A DNA stretch of 64,000 nt from Onchidella celtica (GCA_963931925.1 OZ007569.1:71730618-71794617), one strand, 5' to 3'. Shown: positions 1 to 11,965, counted from the first letter of the stretch. Numbers and translations: made by a program. Notes: generated by a model not told the origin, from the letters alone.

Positions 1-884
1 ATCTCCTAGATGTTGAGTTAGATCTAACATAATCATGGCTATGTTAAATTAATGTTATCAAATGGTGCTGAAAATTACAAAAAGTGTGAAAACAGAGCAC
101 TGTACCCTGGTGTCTGTCGCTACCCCACCCTGTTTAATATTTTAAGTCACAATCCGGAAACATTCGGCCGTCGTTCGTTTCAGTTTTTGGCCCTAGTATC
201 TGAAATGACCTTCCATCGAACATCAAAGAGTTGGAATGTATCACCAGGTATTAAAATAGTTAAAAAACCCGTGTATCTAAAAAAGTACTTTAACGGTTGA
301 TGGGGTTTCCCTGTCATGTCCAATAACTATGTGTGTGTTTTGGGGGGGGGGGGGGCGTGTGTGCGTTCGGTCGTGCGCCGTGTGTAGTGTATGCGTGGCT
401 ATGAGAGTGGGTTAGTGTTTTGTTTGGTCTCCATGTAAAGCGCCTTGAGCCGTCGGGAAAAGCGCGCTGTGTCAATCTGTAAAAAATAAAATTAGCTGGC
501 ACAGAAAGTCGGGGGTAGGAGGAAGCTAGAGAACCACGAGCATGCTGAGTGTGTGCGTTTGCTCGTGGTATGTATGTGAAAGGGTGAGCCGTCCCACACA
601 GTTGCAGTGCGCACTGCTAGTCTAAGATCCACATTGAGGAAGCGCATGCCCTATCCACTCTCAGCCCTGGTTTTGGTTCTTTTTGTTTTGCCTCTGTATA
701 TCACCTGGGAGGTGCCTGTTGTATGCATAATTTGCTATTTTGATATAGATGTATATTTGACCACAAAACCCTGTGTACTTAGACTATTTATTTTGTTTAT
801 AGTTAGCAGATTATGCTTTGTTTGTAAACTGAACAGGTGATCTTAAAACCGCTGTGGCAATCCACATGTATGCGCTGTACGATC
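1..884. other. Unassigned, with a LINE/SINE-tail-like segment at about 418-490
   Basis: No gene is recognised. Around 428-490 the text TGTAAAGCGCCTTGAGC followed by AGCGCGCTGTG and AATAAA resembles the 3' tails of many invertebrate LINEs and SINEs, which end TGTAAAGCGC...AGCGC...AATAAA. A poly-G run lies at about 342-354. The open frame at 52-300 has no recognisable domain. Confidence 0.35.
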
Positions 885-915
885 CACAGACTAATAAAAT
901 ACCGTATGATCTAAC
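885..915 (+). mobile_element. Fragment of the 3.7-kb hAT-like element (left terminus)
   Basis: CACAGACTAATAAAATACC followed by a GATGATCTAAC-like run matches the left terminus of the element at 3737-4095. No matching right terminus was found, because the sequence runs into (CT)n. Probably a truncated copy. Confidence 0.5.
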
Positions 916-942
916 TTCCGACTCAAACCGGAGCAGTGGTTC

Positions 943-1052
943 GTGTGTGCTTCTCTGTCTGTTTGTGTGTCGCTCTCTCTTTCTTTCTCTCACTCTCGCT
1001 TTGTTTCCGTCTGTCTGTCTGTCTGTCTCACTCTCTCTGACCCCCACAGTCT
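943..1052 (+). repeat. Imperfect (CT)n/(CTGT)n pyrimidine tract
   Basis: Dense CT and CTGT repeats on the + strand. The open frames on both strands here are by-products of low complexity. Confidence 0.9.
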
Positions 1053-1240
1053 GAGCTGTGTCAGTTGCCGGCCAGTGTGGAAAGCTGTAGAATTTCTACT
1101 GACGTCGACTCTGATCCGATTTTTATAGAGCGCTGTGCTGGATGTGGACGGGAGGCAAAGAAGCGATACTTGCGTGAGTGGCAATGGGAGGAAGGAGACA
1201 GAGAGTTGGGGGGGGGGGGTAGGAGAACAAAAGAAAGGCT

Positions 1241-1340
1241 GTTGTTAGTGGATCATGGTGTAATTACAGAGTAGAATAGAGAAACTACTGAATTGTATCC
1301 ATTACCAGTCAGCTATATAAAATGCTGCGGTCCCCTAACA
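1241..1340. mobile_element. MITE family W, copy 1
   Basis: About 100 bp bounded by GTTGTTAGTGGATCATGG and the inverted TGCGGTCCCCTAACA. The interior carries the ATAGAGAAA..ACTGAATTGT core shared with the other W copies. The first two-thirds are diverged. Confidence 0.6.
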
Positions 1341-1342
1341 GT

Positions 1343-1914
1343 GAAGAAGGGGGTGACCGTGGCCGTGGGAGGTTTTGTAGGCAAACTGTGCCCATGATTG
1401 ATCCAGTGGTCAAACTCGCACTTTTGTGGGCATGTGAGATAAGCATGGCCAGGCGCGCACCGGTCGTTTTTGATCGGCTGACCACATGCACAGCACGTCT
1501 TTTTTTGGACACAGGGATCAATATCTATTTTCTTGAAAAACTTTCATATGTCAGATTTCGCATAGGCATAAATGTTCCACATTCAATCTCATCAAACTTG
1601 TTGTTGTTAGACTTTATAGCCAGATTTGGACTTTGCTTCTGTGAATTTTGTAAAATATCATGAGTAGACTGAATGATTGCAAAACCATTTCTAGGATACT
1701 AAGTCTTAACTGTACTAAGATAGCAGCCCATGCAAAAGTTCGACTGAATCTAACAGTTTTCGAGAAAATCCACGTTGATCCGGCTCAGTCTAAAAAAAAG
1801 GCACCATCGTAGTTGAGATGTTGACATCACGACTTTGCATTTCAATGAGGATCAAAGGCCAAGGTTATTAAAATGTACAGGATCTTCCTATCTTTCAGTG
1901 AAGTAAGTGTCTGA
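1343..1914. other. No recognised feature
   Basis: The open frame at 1322-1663 begins inside the W terminus and shows no domain. Nothing else stands out before the LINE fragment. Confidence 0.4.
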
Positions 1915-2290
1915 CTCTCCCGACACGCAACAGCCCTCGAACGGTCAGCCTGGAGACAGACTGTGCAGAAAGATCTCTCCAACTTCGAAGAGACACTTGA
2001 TCAGCAGCAAGGGGCAAAGAGGAGAGGAAGAAAACCCGCATTCCAGGCAGTAAGATCAGCCTCAGACTTCATCTGTGCCCTCTGCCACAGAGACTGCCAT
2101 TCCCGCATCGGACTGGCCAGTCACACCAGACGCTGTACCGGAAAAAACACAGAGCGTATCCCCATAGTCTTCCGAGACTGAAGGATGCCTACTACTACTA
2201 CTCCTGACACGATGTGAACTACAGTGTTTTTGTGTGGTGTCTTTTCTCTGAGCTCACTGTTTAGATCAAAGTCAAAGAAATAGAAGAAAA
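1915..2290 (+). mobile_element. Non-LTR retrotransposon (LINE), C-terminus and 3' UTR
   Basis: The frame from about 1915 reads ALERSAWRQTVQKDLSNFEE, then a basic linker KRRGRK, then a Cys/His finger C-ALC-HRDC-HSRIGLASH-TRRC, and stops at 2181. Endonuclease/reverse-transcriptase polyproteins of several animal LINE groups end in exactly this way: an (D/E)RSxWR..V..G..FE motif, a basic stretch, then a C2HC finger with SRIGLxSHxRxC. The frame opens right after a stop at 1912, so the copy is 5'-truncated near there. Downstream lies a short CTACTACTACT stretch. The clade cannot be fixed from this tail. Confidence 0.8.
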
Positions 2291-3370
2291 TTGGCTTTGT
2301 CAAAAACAAGTAAAAGCCAAATGGAGTTGGGCCACTTTTTTCTTCTTAAGCACAAGTGTCTTGTAACGTTCGGGAGAATGAAGGAGATATCTGTCCATTG
2401 TGAAAGAGAGATCTTACATCATATCTAATGTTCTACGCAGAGATGGCCACTGTCGTGTTTGACAGCTTCAGTCATGTTCGCCCGCACACACACAGATGGT
2501 CATTCTCCTTTGACTGACCAGTCTATAACCAGTGTCCACTCTTGAACGCCGCTTTTGCTGTCCTCCTAGACATGTATCGCCGTTTTCTGTACGTTACACA
2601 ATAAAAGTTCTTTTTGTCTGTTAATTTGCTGGAGATACTACCCCCGCCCCTTTAAAAGTTACTCTTTTATTCTAATCTGTTCATTTGTGCCGAGAGAGAG
2701 CGAAAGAGAGAGAAAGCGAGAGACAGACAGACAGATAAACCGATGGATATTTTGATTTTGACTCGGTTCTGTTGTGACTTTCAATTGAGGACATTGGTAC
2801 ACCCCCCCCCTTATGGATGGCCTCTTTGTCTATTCTTCCGTACAGCCCCCCCCCCCCCCCCCCGCGTCCCGTGGCTGCTGATAATTCTAGACATAATTAT
2901 GGGCGGCAGTTGCTACCTGTGACATTCTGACTGAACTATAGATACATGTACAACTTAATGGCTGAGAAGAGGTCGAGAAATGTCCCCAGAGACCTTCACA
3001 TACACGCACACACACACACACCTAGAGACCGTCATGGCTGACATTTAAACAACTCTTGACACAATGAGCCCTTTTCTTGTTGCCCCTTACTAGGTGAAAT
3101 CACCGCTCGCGCGCACTCGCGTTTACTGTAAACATTCGATTGTTGTCTCCCAGACAAATCTGCTCTAGGGATTACATAGGTCAGCTATTGTGGCGTGTAG
3201 CTAGCGCAGACCAGGGAGCCGGTATCGATGACTGATCAAGTATGTGCTACAAACAGGCTGCGCTACTGTAGATACAGCACAGAAGTCGTTTGTGAAGTTC
3301 TTTGCATGAAATGCAGGGAATCCATTGGTAAACACTACCAGCTTTTCAAAGACATGATTGGGCCCAAGCT
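2291..3370. other. No recognised gene; poly-C and CA microsatellites
   Basis: Contains GA-rich sequence at about 2690-2735, poly-C runs near 2802 and 2847-2863, and a short (CA)n at 3003-3021. Otherwise unassigned. Confidence 0.5.
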
Positions 3371-3484
3371 GTTGTTAGGGGCGCTCAGTATTTTACATAA
3401 TAATCCATTTGTTTTGTTGAACAGTGAACGCAACTCATATTTTCTCTATTTGGCTTTGTAATTAGGCTACGCTTCCCTAACAAC
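3371..3484. mobile_element. MITE family W, copy 2 (best termini)
   Basis: Bounded by GTTGTTAGGGGCGC and the inverted GCTTCCCTAACAAC. Read on the minus strand, the interior has TAATTACAAAGCCAAATAGA, then GTTCACTGTTCA, the core shared with element Z. It is 114 bp long and has no coding capacity. Confidence 0.75.
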
Positions 3485-3634
3485 ATTCCTCGGCAGAAGG
3501 AAAGTCATTTTAACGCGATTACGATCCTTTAGAATGACAAACTTCTAACTTGCTTCCATCAACTTTTGCGAAATCGAGGATTGAAGTTTCATGTGATCAG
3601 AACTTTTAGAGCAAAGAACTTTTTTTCTATTTAG

Positions 3635-4140
3635 TAATACTTACAAATTACACAGCGAAAATCCGCGCGATTCCTTGACACACACCGGAGAAGGCCCGTA
3701 GAAGTAGTGTGTTATTGTGTGTAATTCGGTTCAGCCCACAGACTAATAAAATACCCAGACTGGATGATCTCATTGTGTGACGTCACAAAACAGCGAAAGC
3801 TCATGAACCATCCGCCATATTAGGTTTAAGGTAGCGACCGACGGTTCAGCATAGCTACAATTTTGAATGATACCATTTTGACGCGCCTACTGAACGCGGA
3901 AGTTTGGTTCCGCACCAAGAAATTAATACATGTACAACCAATCTTGACAAATAAAAAGAAATTTCTAGTGCAGATAGAACTAGAATCGGAATTTCCCGAG
4001 CCATGTTGGTTATACGACCGCCGCTCGGGAAATTGCGTACAAAACGACACAGCCCGAAGCTCGTGTTTCCAGTCTGGTTAATTTATTAGTCTGTGGTTCA
4101 GCCAAAATGTGGAGACAGAACCCTGTCATTCTAAGGGGAC
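3635..4140 (+). repeat. Interspersed repeat S, interrupted by a hAT-like insertion
   Basis: Segments 3635-3736 and 4104-4140 together match 28535-28680. Shared words include AATACTTACAAATTACACA, GAAGTAGTGTGT and, across the insertion point, GTTCAGCC followed by AAAA-GTGGAGA-AGAACC. The related copy has no insertion, which makes this a filled/empty pair. Confidence 0.75.
3737..4095. mobile_element. Non-autonomous hAT-like DNA transposon with exact 8-bp target duplication
   Basis: The element is 359 bp with inverted ends CACAGACTAATAAA (left) and the complement TTTATTAGTCTGTG (right). The match resumes inwards at CCAGACTGGA. The 8-bp GTTCAGCC lies at 3729-3736 and again at 4096-4103. A related host repeat at 28.6 kb has one GTTCAGCC and no insert. 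Eight-bp duplications are the rule for hAT and also occur in other superfamilies (P, Merlin, Mutator 8-9), so hAT is the likeliest, not the only, reading. The small open frames inside have no recognisable transposase domain. Confidence 0.8.
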
Positions 4141-4504
4141 GGTTACAAGATCGAGGCGCGCCATTGTGGAAGGTTCTTTTCAATTCTTATATTAGAAGTT
4201 AAAGAAATCCTGGGGAAGGCCGGGCGGCCCTGCGATATTTTGAGCACCACCGAACAGACTATGAACTGTAAGATAAAGCACAGAATCTCCCTGCACATGG
4301 CGCCAGTGATGCTGATCCTGAACGTCTGTCTATTGGGGGGGGGGGGGGGGCACAGCCTGACATTTTGATCTGATACGATGCACGAACCGGCGTTTTGTAG
4401 TGTGGTCGTTGGTGGGTGTGTGCGTGCGTGCGTGCAGTGATGGGATCCGAGGCAGCCAGTGAGAATTCAGGAGTGAACAGGTAGTAAACAGGGAGTGTGT
4501 GGCA

Positions 4505-4720
4505 GTGGATGAACGAACGAAAGAAAGAATAAAATAATGAATGAATGAGTGAAATAGTGAATGAATGAGTGAAATAGTGAAATAATGAGTGAATTAATGA
4601 ATGAATGAGTGCACAGACCAGGTTTTGAACCGTCTGAGACCGCTAGTGATCAGAGTCGACGAGGTGGTAAATGGTGAGAGTGTGGCAGTGAATGAATGAA
4701 CGAATGACAAATAATGAATG
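4505..4720 (+). repeat. Degenerate (GAAT)/(GAGT) tandem tract
   Basis: GAATGAATGAGTGAAATAGT and variants repeat at 4530-4612, then recur at 4688-4725 with an intervening unique 70 bp. Confidence 0.8.
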
Positions 4721-5559
4721 AATGGAGGAGTCCGAAGATCAGCCTGTGGACATCATGTCCTATAATACAGATATAACTACTGACGCCAAAAAGCCACCGA
4801 TGAGTCAGTGCATGATTTCTTGACCGCGTCCACGGTATGTCCACCTCACTTGCGTCTATCTTACTTATGCCAAGCACCGACATGCGCAGTGAGATCAACC
4901 GTGAGTGAATGAGTCCAGTTTGAGCAAGTTGAGTCAAGAACAAGCAATTAAAAAAAAAAAACCAACCAAAAATAAAATGAAGTTTGTCGATCGGTCCTAT
5001 TTGATGCGGGTCTGAGAGTAGAAATAGAGCAATTAACTTGTTGCTTGAACATAATGGTTTGACAGAACAAAGCTGCACACGATATCTCAGTCCACTCGAT
5101 AATTTGATGGGAAACAGACGAGCCGTCACGTGACCTAATCAGTTTGCGAGCTTCCGTTTGGTTTCGAGTTTTTCTTTTTTTTAAAATTGGATTACTTTAA
5201 CTGCTTTGTGCAAATTTGTCTGTACCGTGTAAATTAAGTCTGCTTCTTATTCATCTTATTTGACATCAATGGTGGCTCGCTTGGCATCTTTTTTGGTCTC
5301 ACATAGTTCGGGCTGACGCCCGGTTTGGAAATCCGCTATGACACCCAGGTAATCCAGGAGTTTTTTCTGGGGTTAAACGGACATTTAATGTGGGCTATGG
5401 TGTCGGTGGTGGTGGAAGTGACGCAACTTCCGGATAAACCCGGATTTTTTTCTGACAGCACTTCGTCGCCTCAGAATTTATTCGAAACTAGATGATGTGC
5501 CCGGCATTTTATCCGGGATAAGCCTGTGAAACCACCGTTCTCTCTGTTTCTCTCTGTGA

Positions 5560-5600
<41 letters not shown>

Positions 5601-6514
5601 AAGCTTCCCATATTGTACAGACTCCTAGACCAATACACTACGCACCCATTTCTGGTGGGGAAATTGCGCACACGGAATTGAACGCGTATTAATATCGTTT
5701 CCGGTGCGGTTAGCTTGCTATAGGGAGCCAAAACAAAGATCATCGTATTTTACATTTTTATAACTTTTTATTTAAAAATACACGAAACTCAATCAACCCA
5801 ATTCGTCGATACAAAAGCGATTGTAGTCAGTGGATTAGTTGACACTGAAGAATATTAAGTTTATAATTTTTGAAACTGTCATTTATGCTGTAGCGTCGAG
5901 CAAAAAAAAAAAAAAAAAATTATTTCCGCCACTTTTTTTTTTTTTAAATAAGATGAGATAAGATTCAACTTTTACTACATTGGACCAAAAGAAGCGGTTG
6001 GTTATCTTGCCTTCCTGCTTAGGTTTGGTCAACAGTGGCCACGGGCAATGGTTGGGTATTGCTGGAAACAAAACATCTTCCTTACCCTTCCCTGCTCTTG
6101 TCCTTCGCCCATCCCTGTGTTACATAGTCGCAGATTTTAAGCAGAGATTGTTTTTTGTTGACTTGTAACCAATTTGGTCTTCCATTTTGCTTCCGTGTAA
6201 AGAGGCGCTGTTGATTGAGAAGACGTGACGGGCAGATGAATGTTTGAGGACGAGTATTACCCAAAGTTGACTGATGAACGCCCGGCGGTGAACTAGAGAG
6301 GTCGGCTCTGTGTGGGTTGTCTGAAGTTGTGATTAAACAGACGTTGTTGTGGCTGATACCTGGACAGTCTGTCTGTTTGTCTTTGGCATGGCTTGGACAC
6401 GTCTACGTTACTATTCCTAACTTGAACTTTCACACTGCAGGGTTGATCTAACGCTGCTCTTGGCTTTCTGTACCAGCAGTGCACAAATCATGGGGGTTTG
6501 ATATTGTAGTGTTG
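4721..6514. other. No recognised gene; A/T homopolymers and one (CT)n
   Basis: (CTGT)n/(CT)n lies at 5556-5600. A run of 17-18 A at about 5900 is followed by a poly-T at 5931-5945. CCGGATAAACCCGGA near 5430 and TTATCCGGGATAAGCC near 5510 are small palindromic words. The 159-aa open frame on the minus strand (4650-5129) shows no domain I can name. Confidence 0.45.
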
Positions 6515-6765
6515 TCATACTCTCTCTCTTTCCTCCCCCCCCCCCTCTCTCTCTCTTTCTTCGTCGCACTTTCTCTCTGACTCTCTCTCTCTCCCTCCCT
6601 TCTCTTTTCCTCTCCCTCTCTCTTTCTCGGTCGTTCTCTCTCTTCTCTCTCTGTTGAGTCTCTCTGCTGTTTCTTGTTGTTACCTATCTCTTTCTGTCTC
6701 CCTGGCATATCCTCTCTTTCTCCTTTCTCTCTCTCTCTCTCTCTCTCTGGTCTCCCACCCCCTTC
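6515..6765 (+). repeat. Imperfect (CT)n tract
   Basis: About 250 bp of CT/CTTT/CCCT repeats with a poly-C at about 6536. The glutamate/arginine-rich minus-strand frame is an artefact of it. Confidence 0.9.
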
Positions 6766-6949
6766 CACATATACACATACACGCGATTCATATGATTGTA
6801 TGGGTATAAAAAAACCCACACGTTTAACTATGATATTTGCAAAGAATTAGAAAACTACAAGCCGCCATGATTTAGCAACTACACATCCCCTATAGATCCG
6901 TGGACAGCGCTGTACAGGTAACATTTATTGCATGTGCACTATAGAATCT

Positions 6950-7002
6950 TGTTTTTTTCTTCTACATTTCTCGTTTTTTTTTCCTCCTCTTTCTTGTCTT
7001 AG
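6950..7002 (+). repeat. Direct repeat, copy 1 (partner at about 8010-8062)
   Basis: TTTTTTTCTTCTACATTTCT, then CGTTTTTTTT and CCTCCTCTTTCTTGTCTT, recurs nearly unchanged about 1.06 kb downstream, whereas the sequence on either side differs. Confidence 0.8.
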
Positions 7003-8009
7003 ATTCAGATTTAATTTTATACTGACCATCTTGTCTTAGTTTGCTCTGACTTCAGTATCAGATGCTGATTCCGGCAGTGCCGTCAAATGGGAGTAGGTTT
7101 GAGGCAGTTCCCCCAATTTCCATTGTCTTCTTTTGTACGAAGTTTTATCAAAGAGTTTGGGTGGCATGTGCTGTAATGTCTATCTCATCGTGAAGTCGGG
7201 GTGGAAGAGGAACACAAACGGTGATCTGTACAAGGTACTCAGGGAAGTCAACCAACTAAGACAGCGGTGAACCTTCTTTCATGTCAGTGACATTTGCACA
7301 AGAGTCAAGAGTAGTAGAAACAAGCTGGCGCTAACCAGGTTAGTGTGTGAAGTCTGTGACAATGTAGGCTTTCTTTACTCAAGGGCCCAACCATCAAAAA
7401 CGTACTCTTGGAAAGGGGGGGGGGGGGGAGATGTTGACCCCACCTTATGAAAAGCGTACACGTGGGGAGAGAGCTTTCTGGTGAGCGTGATGAAAATGTA
7501 TTAAAATGCTTGGTTTTATATACTGTTACTTTTCAATAAGTGAGCACTAGGATTATATAAACTTGAATATGGCCTCAGTCAACATAGTCCGTGCAAAATG
7601 CCACCTGAAGGTCAACATCACAGACTTGTAATGGACAGTCACCGTTTAATTGGTCGTGAGCTTGCACGGGGGAAATGGGAGGGGTTTGAAGTCAAATGCA
7701 AGGAGGGGTGGCTGTCGTCAGAATGGAGCACACAGTCATACTTTATGTGTGCCCCCCCCCCCCCCTCAAGTAGTCTTTCTAGAGCTACCAAACGGAAAGG
7801 GGGAGGGGGAGACTGTAAGCCAGTGTACGCCACCTACTGACTTATGACATCTCTCTAAGCTGTGCTTGGGTAAACATCCTAAGTGGCTCCTGTAAGTCAT
7901 CGTTGTTTGTCTTGGGTATACGAGCACTGGTTTTTTTCGTTTTTTTGTTTGTTTTTGTTTGTTTTTTTTTTCTATTGGCCTGCTTGGAGAGTTTGCACGT
8001 GAACGAGGG
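7003..8009. other. No recognised gene; G/C homopolymers
   Basis: Poly-G at about 7418, poly-C at about 7753 and a T/G-rich stretch at 7930-7970. The open frames around 7598-7847 overlap on both strands around the homopolymers and have no domain. Confidence 0.45.
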
Positions 8010-8062
8010 TGTTTTTTTCTTCTACATTTCTCGTTTTTTTTTTCCTCCTCTTTCTTGTCTTT
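8010..8062 (+). repeat. Direct repeat, copy 2 (partner at about 6950-7002)
   Basis: Near-identical to the earlier copy apart from the lengths of its T runs. Confidence 0.8.
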
Positions 8063-8787
8063 GTTGAATCTCCGATTCTGTACGTACTGTGTTGAGGTGT
8101 TATCTCAGCAACGTGGACACAGGAGCTGACATTGGAATACACTTTACCAACCTTCTGCTGGAAGCGTGGAACAATTCTTTAAGACAGTTGGAAGGTGTGA
8201 ATATTCAAGACACAGCCCCAGATAATATTTTTTTTACCAAACCTTTATCTTTCTTTGGCTGTTCTTTAATCTGAAATTTCAAATCTCTTTGCCGGTGTGG
8301 TTTTTATTTTTCATACCGCCCTGACTGTGGACATGTCGAGCTGTTTTAAATTGTGCGTAATGTTTGAAGGCGAGTATACTTTTTCTTTCCTGTTATAGGT
8401 GCGTTGTGTCTAGGGGGAAGGGGGAGGGGTGGTGTCGAGAAGGGCGTGACCGTACAGCTGTCCTCCTGAGTGCGGCAATGGCTGCAGAGTCCCAATCTGG
8501 ACTTACGGAATCGCGAGCAGACCGGCCATTGGGAATCAGTTTGTGTTACAGTTCAGGGTGCGTCGAGACGAGAGCGGCTAATTTAGGCCTTTCACTTGGG
8601 GTTTTTTCGTTATCTTTCTTTCAGTTAGTTTTCAGCTTTCTGTTTGTTATAGATAAGATCAGTTAAAGGCTAAATTAAAATGTAACGGGGAAGTATGTCT
8701 GTCTGTAAGTCTAATATGAATTTTGTATGATAAAAATCGGTTAAATTAACTTGTACATTCCGGCCTCCGTCAGAAACGAGGATATGC

Positions 8788-8850
8788 GTTGCTGGTCCAT
8801 GTCAGACAATAATAATTCTTTGCTGGTCCATGTCAGAAAACAATTCTTTC
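8788..8850 (+). repeat. Short tandem duplication (about 30 bp)
   Basis: The phrase GCTGGTCCATGTCAGA followed by ACAATTCTTT-like sequence occurs twice back to back. Confidence 0.75.
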
Positions 8851-11085
8851 ATGGATCTGCAGGCATACTGCCCTCTCCGGATATGCGTAAAATTCACACA
8901 TTCTGTTAAAATGGTCGTCGCATAGTAAAGAGACCATAATTTGATGTGGTGGATAGTGTGATTGGGGCTGCCTGCAGTAACTTGACCTGCATTGTTTGAG
9001 CATCAGCACGAAAGCTGTCTCAGGACAATGCACAGTCAACAATGTAAATCTCTAGTTTGACAATCACGACCACAGTACGATGATCTCCTGGTATCTTCTG
9101 GGCTGCTTTCTCGCATGGTGTAAGATCTAAAATGTTTGACTGTCACAGTGGACAGCGGCCCCTGTCGTGCAGATCTCATCATGCACGGAATCACCGTGTA
9201 ACACCAGTCGAGTCGACCGGACCTTTGATGTCTTCTTTACTGTTGGTCAGTCCCTGTGGCCGGCGACCCGAGGGAAGAATACCAGACCTGACAACTCTCC
9301 TGGATTTGACAGGACTGTCCGATAGATCTGTGTTTTGTTGTTGTTGTTTTAGGGGGGGGGGGGGTGTTCATTAGAAATTCCAGCCGTATTTGAGGACAAG
9401 GGCCGAACAATAGAAAGAGCATGACAGTGTGTATTATGCCAGTATACACAGAGTATAATTAATATAATGTTACATGTGAAATGTTTTATGATGCCTTGTA
9501 TGTGTGGTCCTTTCTATGGGGCTCACAACGAATTGCCACGTCAAACAGAGTCTGGCTTGCTATTGTATGCTTGAACGAGGGAAAATCATCGGATGGGAAG
9601 CAAATGGTTAGTGCATGAGCAGCATTTTGCTCGGTGAAGTTCAGAGTTTGGCGTCATTTTCCACGGACAAACCTGCTTTCTGTGCGCCACGGTTGACATG
9701 ATCTCAACCACTACTAGACCTCCACTTCAGACCAGTACAATAAAACTGGTCTGCTAATATTATCTCGTAGGAGAGACCGAGACTAGATTGTACCTCTCTC
9801 GGATGTTGGTTCCAGCTGGAGTGTGAAGATTATGCAAAACAATGATGATAGAAACAGTACACGGGGAGACAGCAAGCAGATGTAAATATTTAATGAGTAT
9901 TCGAATATCACAGGGCAAAAAACCAACAACCACAGCCACAGAATGTGAAACTGAGAAAATTGATTTTTTAAAAAAAAATTTGAGAGTCCATGTCTTTCTT
10001 CTTGCCGAGTAATATGAAAATTCGATTTCTAATCTGATATTCTGTGTGTGCCAGTGCAGGTCCAGTTTTTCCCAAGCTTCGGTTTGGCAGAGACGGCAGG
10101 TGACTAATAGGAACTTCTGGTGGGGTCGACCTTCTTCCTGTCATAATCAGCCTGGTCTATTTTATCTATCCTCTTGCCTTTTCCTTGCACACAGTGACTG
10201 TTGTGCGTGTCGAGGTGCTTTCTCTGAACTCAGACTCTCAGAGATGAGGCTAATGTACACGGTGGGGATAAGGTGGGAATCACCTTTTCTGTCTGTGGTG
10301 GTTTTTCCTTTGTGGTTTTCCTTAACGTTACATGTTGTTATACCCACTGTCAGATTAGAAGTGAGTGCACTAGGATTTCTCACGTTTGCTGTTGAGTGTG
10401 CACGCGGATGAAGCAGTGGCAAAATGAGATACCTTTCTGAGCATATATATATATATATATAGTCTCTCAGTGGAATAAAGGTATAAACCCTTTTTCTATC
10501 TCTCTCCTCCACACGAACTATACTGGTGATGTCGGTTTTCTTGTCTTCTCTTTGAACATGCCACAAGAAAAGCAATATTTAAACCCAGACTTCTGAAAAA
10601 TAACTAAAGTGGACTTTGATAACTTTATAGTTCTGAGGCGCGGTTGAGACTTGGTTCCTGAATTTTTTTTTTAAACTGAAACAACCGTTATTGCTAATTG
10701 TGTGTGATGACGCACTCCAAACGAACACTGAAAAACGCCAAGCCCAGGATGATTCACGCATGGCTCTGGGTCAGCCTGACACTAGCAATTAAGGACTTAA
10801 TATATTGTACATCCGTTTTCATTCTCAAGACATTTCTCATTGTCATGAGTAATTATTTATTGCTTCCGGTTTTCGGGACTGGCAAGAAAAGGGGTGGGGG
10901 AAGGTTGTCAGTGAGCCAGGCAACAGTCACTGTCTCCTCGCTGACTAGCTGAATGAAAGTCTGAGAAAAAATGTGCATTGTACTAGGTGGGAACTGGGGG
11001 GATGTGGATGAGAACGGATGTACGTGCCATTTGATTGCTATTGAGAACGAAGCAAAAACGTCATTACGGTATAAACCTGTCGAAT
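8851..11085. other. No recognised gene
   Basis: Poly-G at about 9352 and (AT)n at 10441-10460. Several 80-137 aa frames are present (for example 10046-10411), but none shows a domain, a splice pattern or low-complexity-free composition that would support a gene. Confidence 0.4.
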
Positions 11086-11309
11086 TTAACCCTCTACCCC
11101 CTAAATAGCCGAAACACGCCGATTTAGGACCCGTATCATATCCCGAAATACGCCGATTTAACATGCGTCTTTAAAAAAATCTGGCCAACCATGTCGTAGT
11201 GCCTGGCGATGTTTGCCGATACTTCCGCTATAGTGTAAACAATAAGATGTGTTTGTTTCAGTGAAAACCGGATAGTTTTTACGTTGATTTTTAGATTTTT
11301 AGTGCTCGT

Positions 11310-11470
11310 TTGAAGTTAGGTGATTTTTTTTTATCACGATTTGAGATGGATGCTGTACTCAGGCTGTTCCGAGAAGCAACTGGAATACAATATGATGGAG
11401 ATTTGTTTGGTTTGCAGTCCACAAATTGCGACAATGATGGACAAAAAGTGGGAGGAGGAGGGCGAGGAGA
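11310..11470 (+). pseudogene. piggyBac transposase N-terminus (partial)
   Basis: The frame reads MDAVLRLFREATGIQYDGDL, then FGLQSTNCDNDGQKVGGG, before dissolving into Gly/Arg/Glu encoded by the purine minisatellite. A short helical start followed by an acidic stretch is common in piggyBac-like proteins. Placement 220-380 bp inside a piggyBac terminus supports the reading, but the sequence match by eye is weak. The DDD catalytic domain and C-terminal Cys-rich finger are absent. Either the ATG at 11310 or the internal ATG at 11346 could have been the start. Confidence 0.5.
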
Positions 11471-11544
11471 GATGGGAAGGGGAAAGAGGAGAAGAAACGG
11501 CGAGGAGAAGAAACGGCGAGATAGGGAGAGAGAGAGAGTGTGTG

Positions 11545-11965
11545 TGTGTGTGAGAGAGACAGAGAGAGAAAGAGAAGGGGGAAGTGAGAGTAGAGATGAG
11601 GCATTGGGAGAGGAGAAGAAACGAGGAGAGAGAGGGAGAGTGAGGAAGATAGAGAGAGAGCTAGAGAGAGAGGGAGAGTGAGAGAGAGGGAGAGTGAGGA
11701 AGATAGAGAGAGTGAGGAAGATAGAGAGAGAGGGAGAGTGAGGAAGATAGAGAGAGGGAGAGTGAGGAAGATAGAGAGAGAGGGAGAGTGAGGAAGATAG
11801 AGAGAGAGAGAGAGTGAGGAAGATAGAGAGAGAGGGAGAGTGAGGAAGATAGAGAGAGAGGGAGAGTGAGGAAGATAGAGAGAGAGGGAGAATGAGGAAG
11901 ATAGAGAGAGAGGGAGAGTGAGGAAGATAGAGAAAGAGCTAGAGAGAGAGGGAGAGAGAAAAAGA
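11545..11965 (+). repeat. 26-bp purine minisatellite inside the piggyBac element
   Basis: The unit AGATAGAGAGAGAGGGAGAG plus TGAGGA repeats about ten times between 11640 and 11940, with length variants of 18-28 bp. A less regular GA/GT tract precedes it. The 219-aa and 107-aa Ser/Leu minus-strand frames are by-products. Confidence 0.9.
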
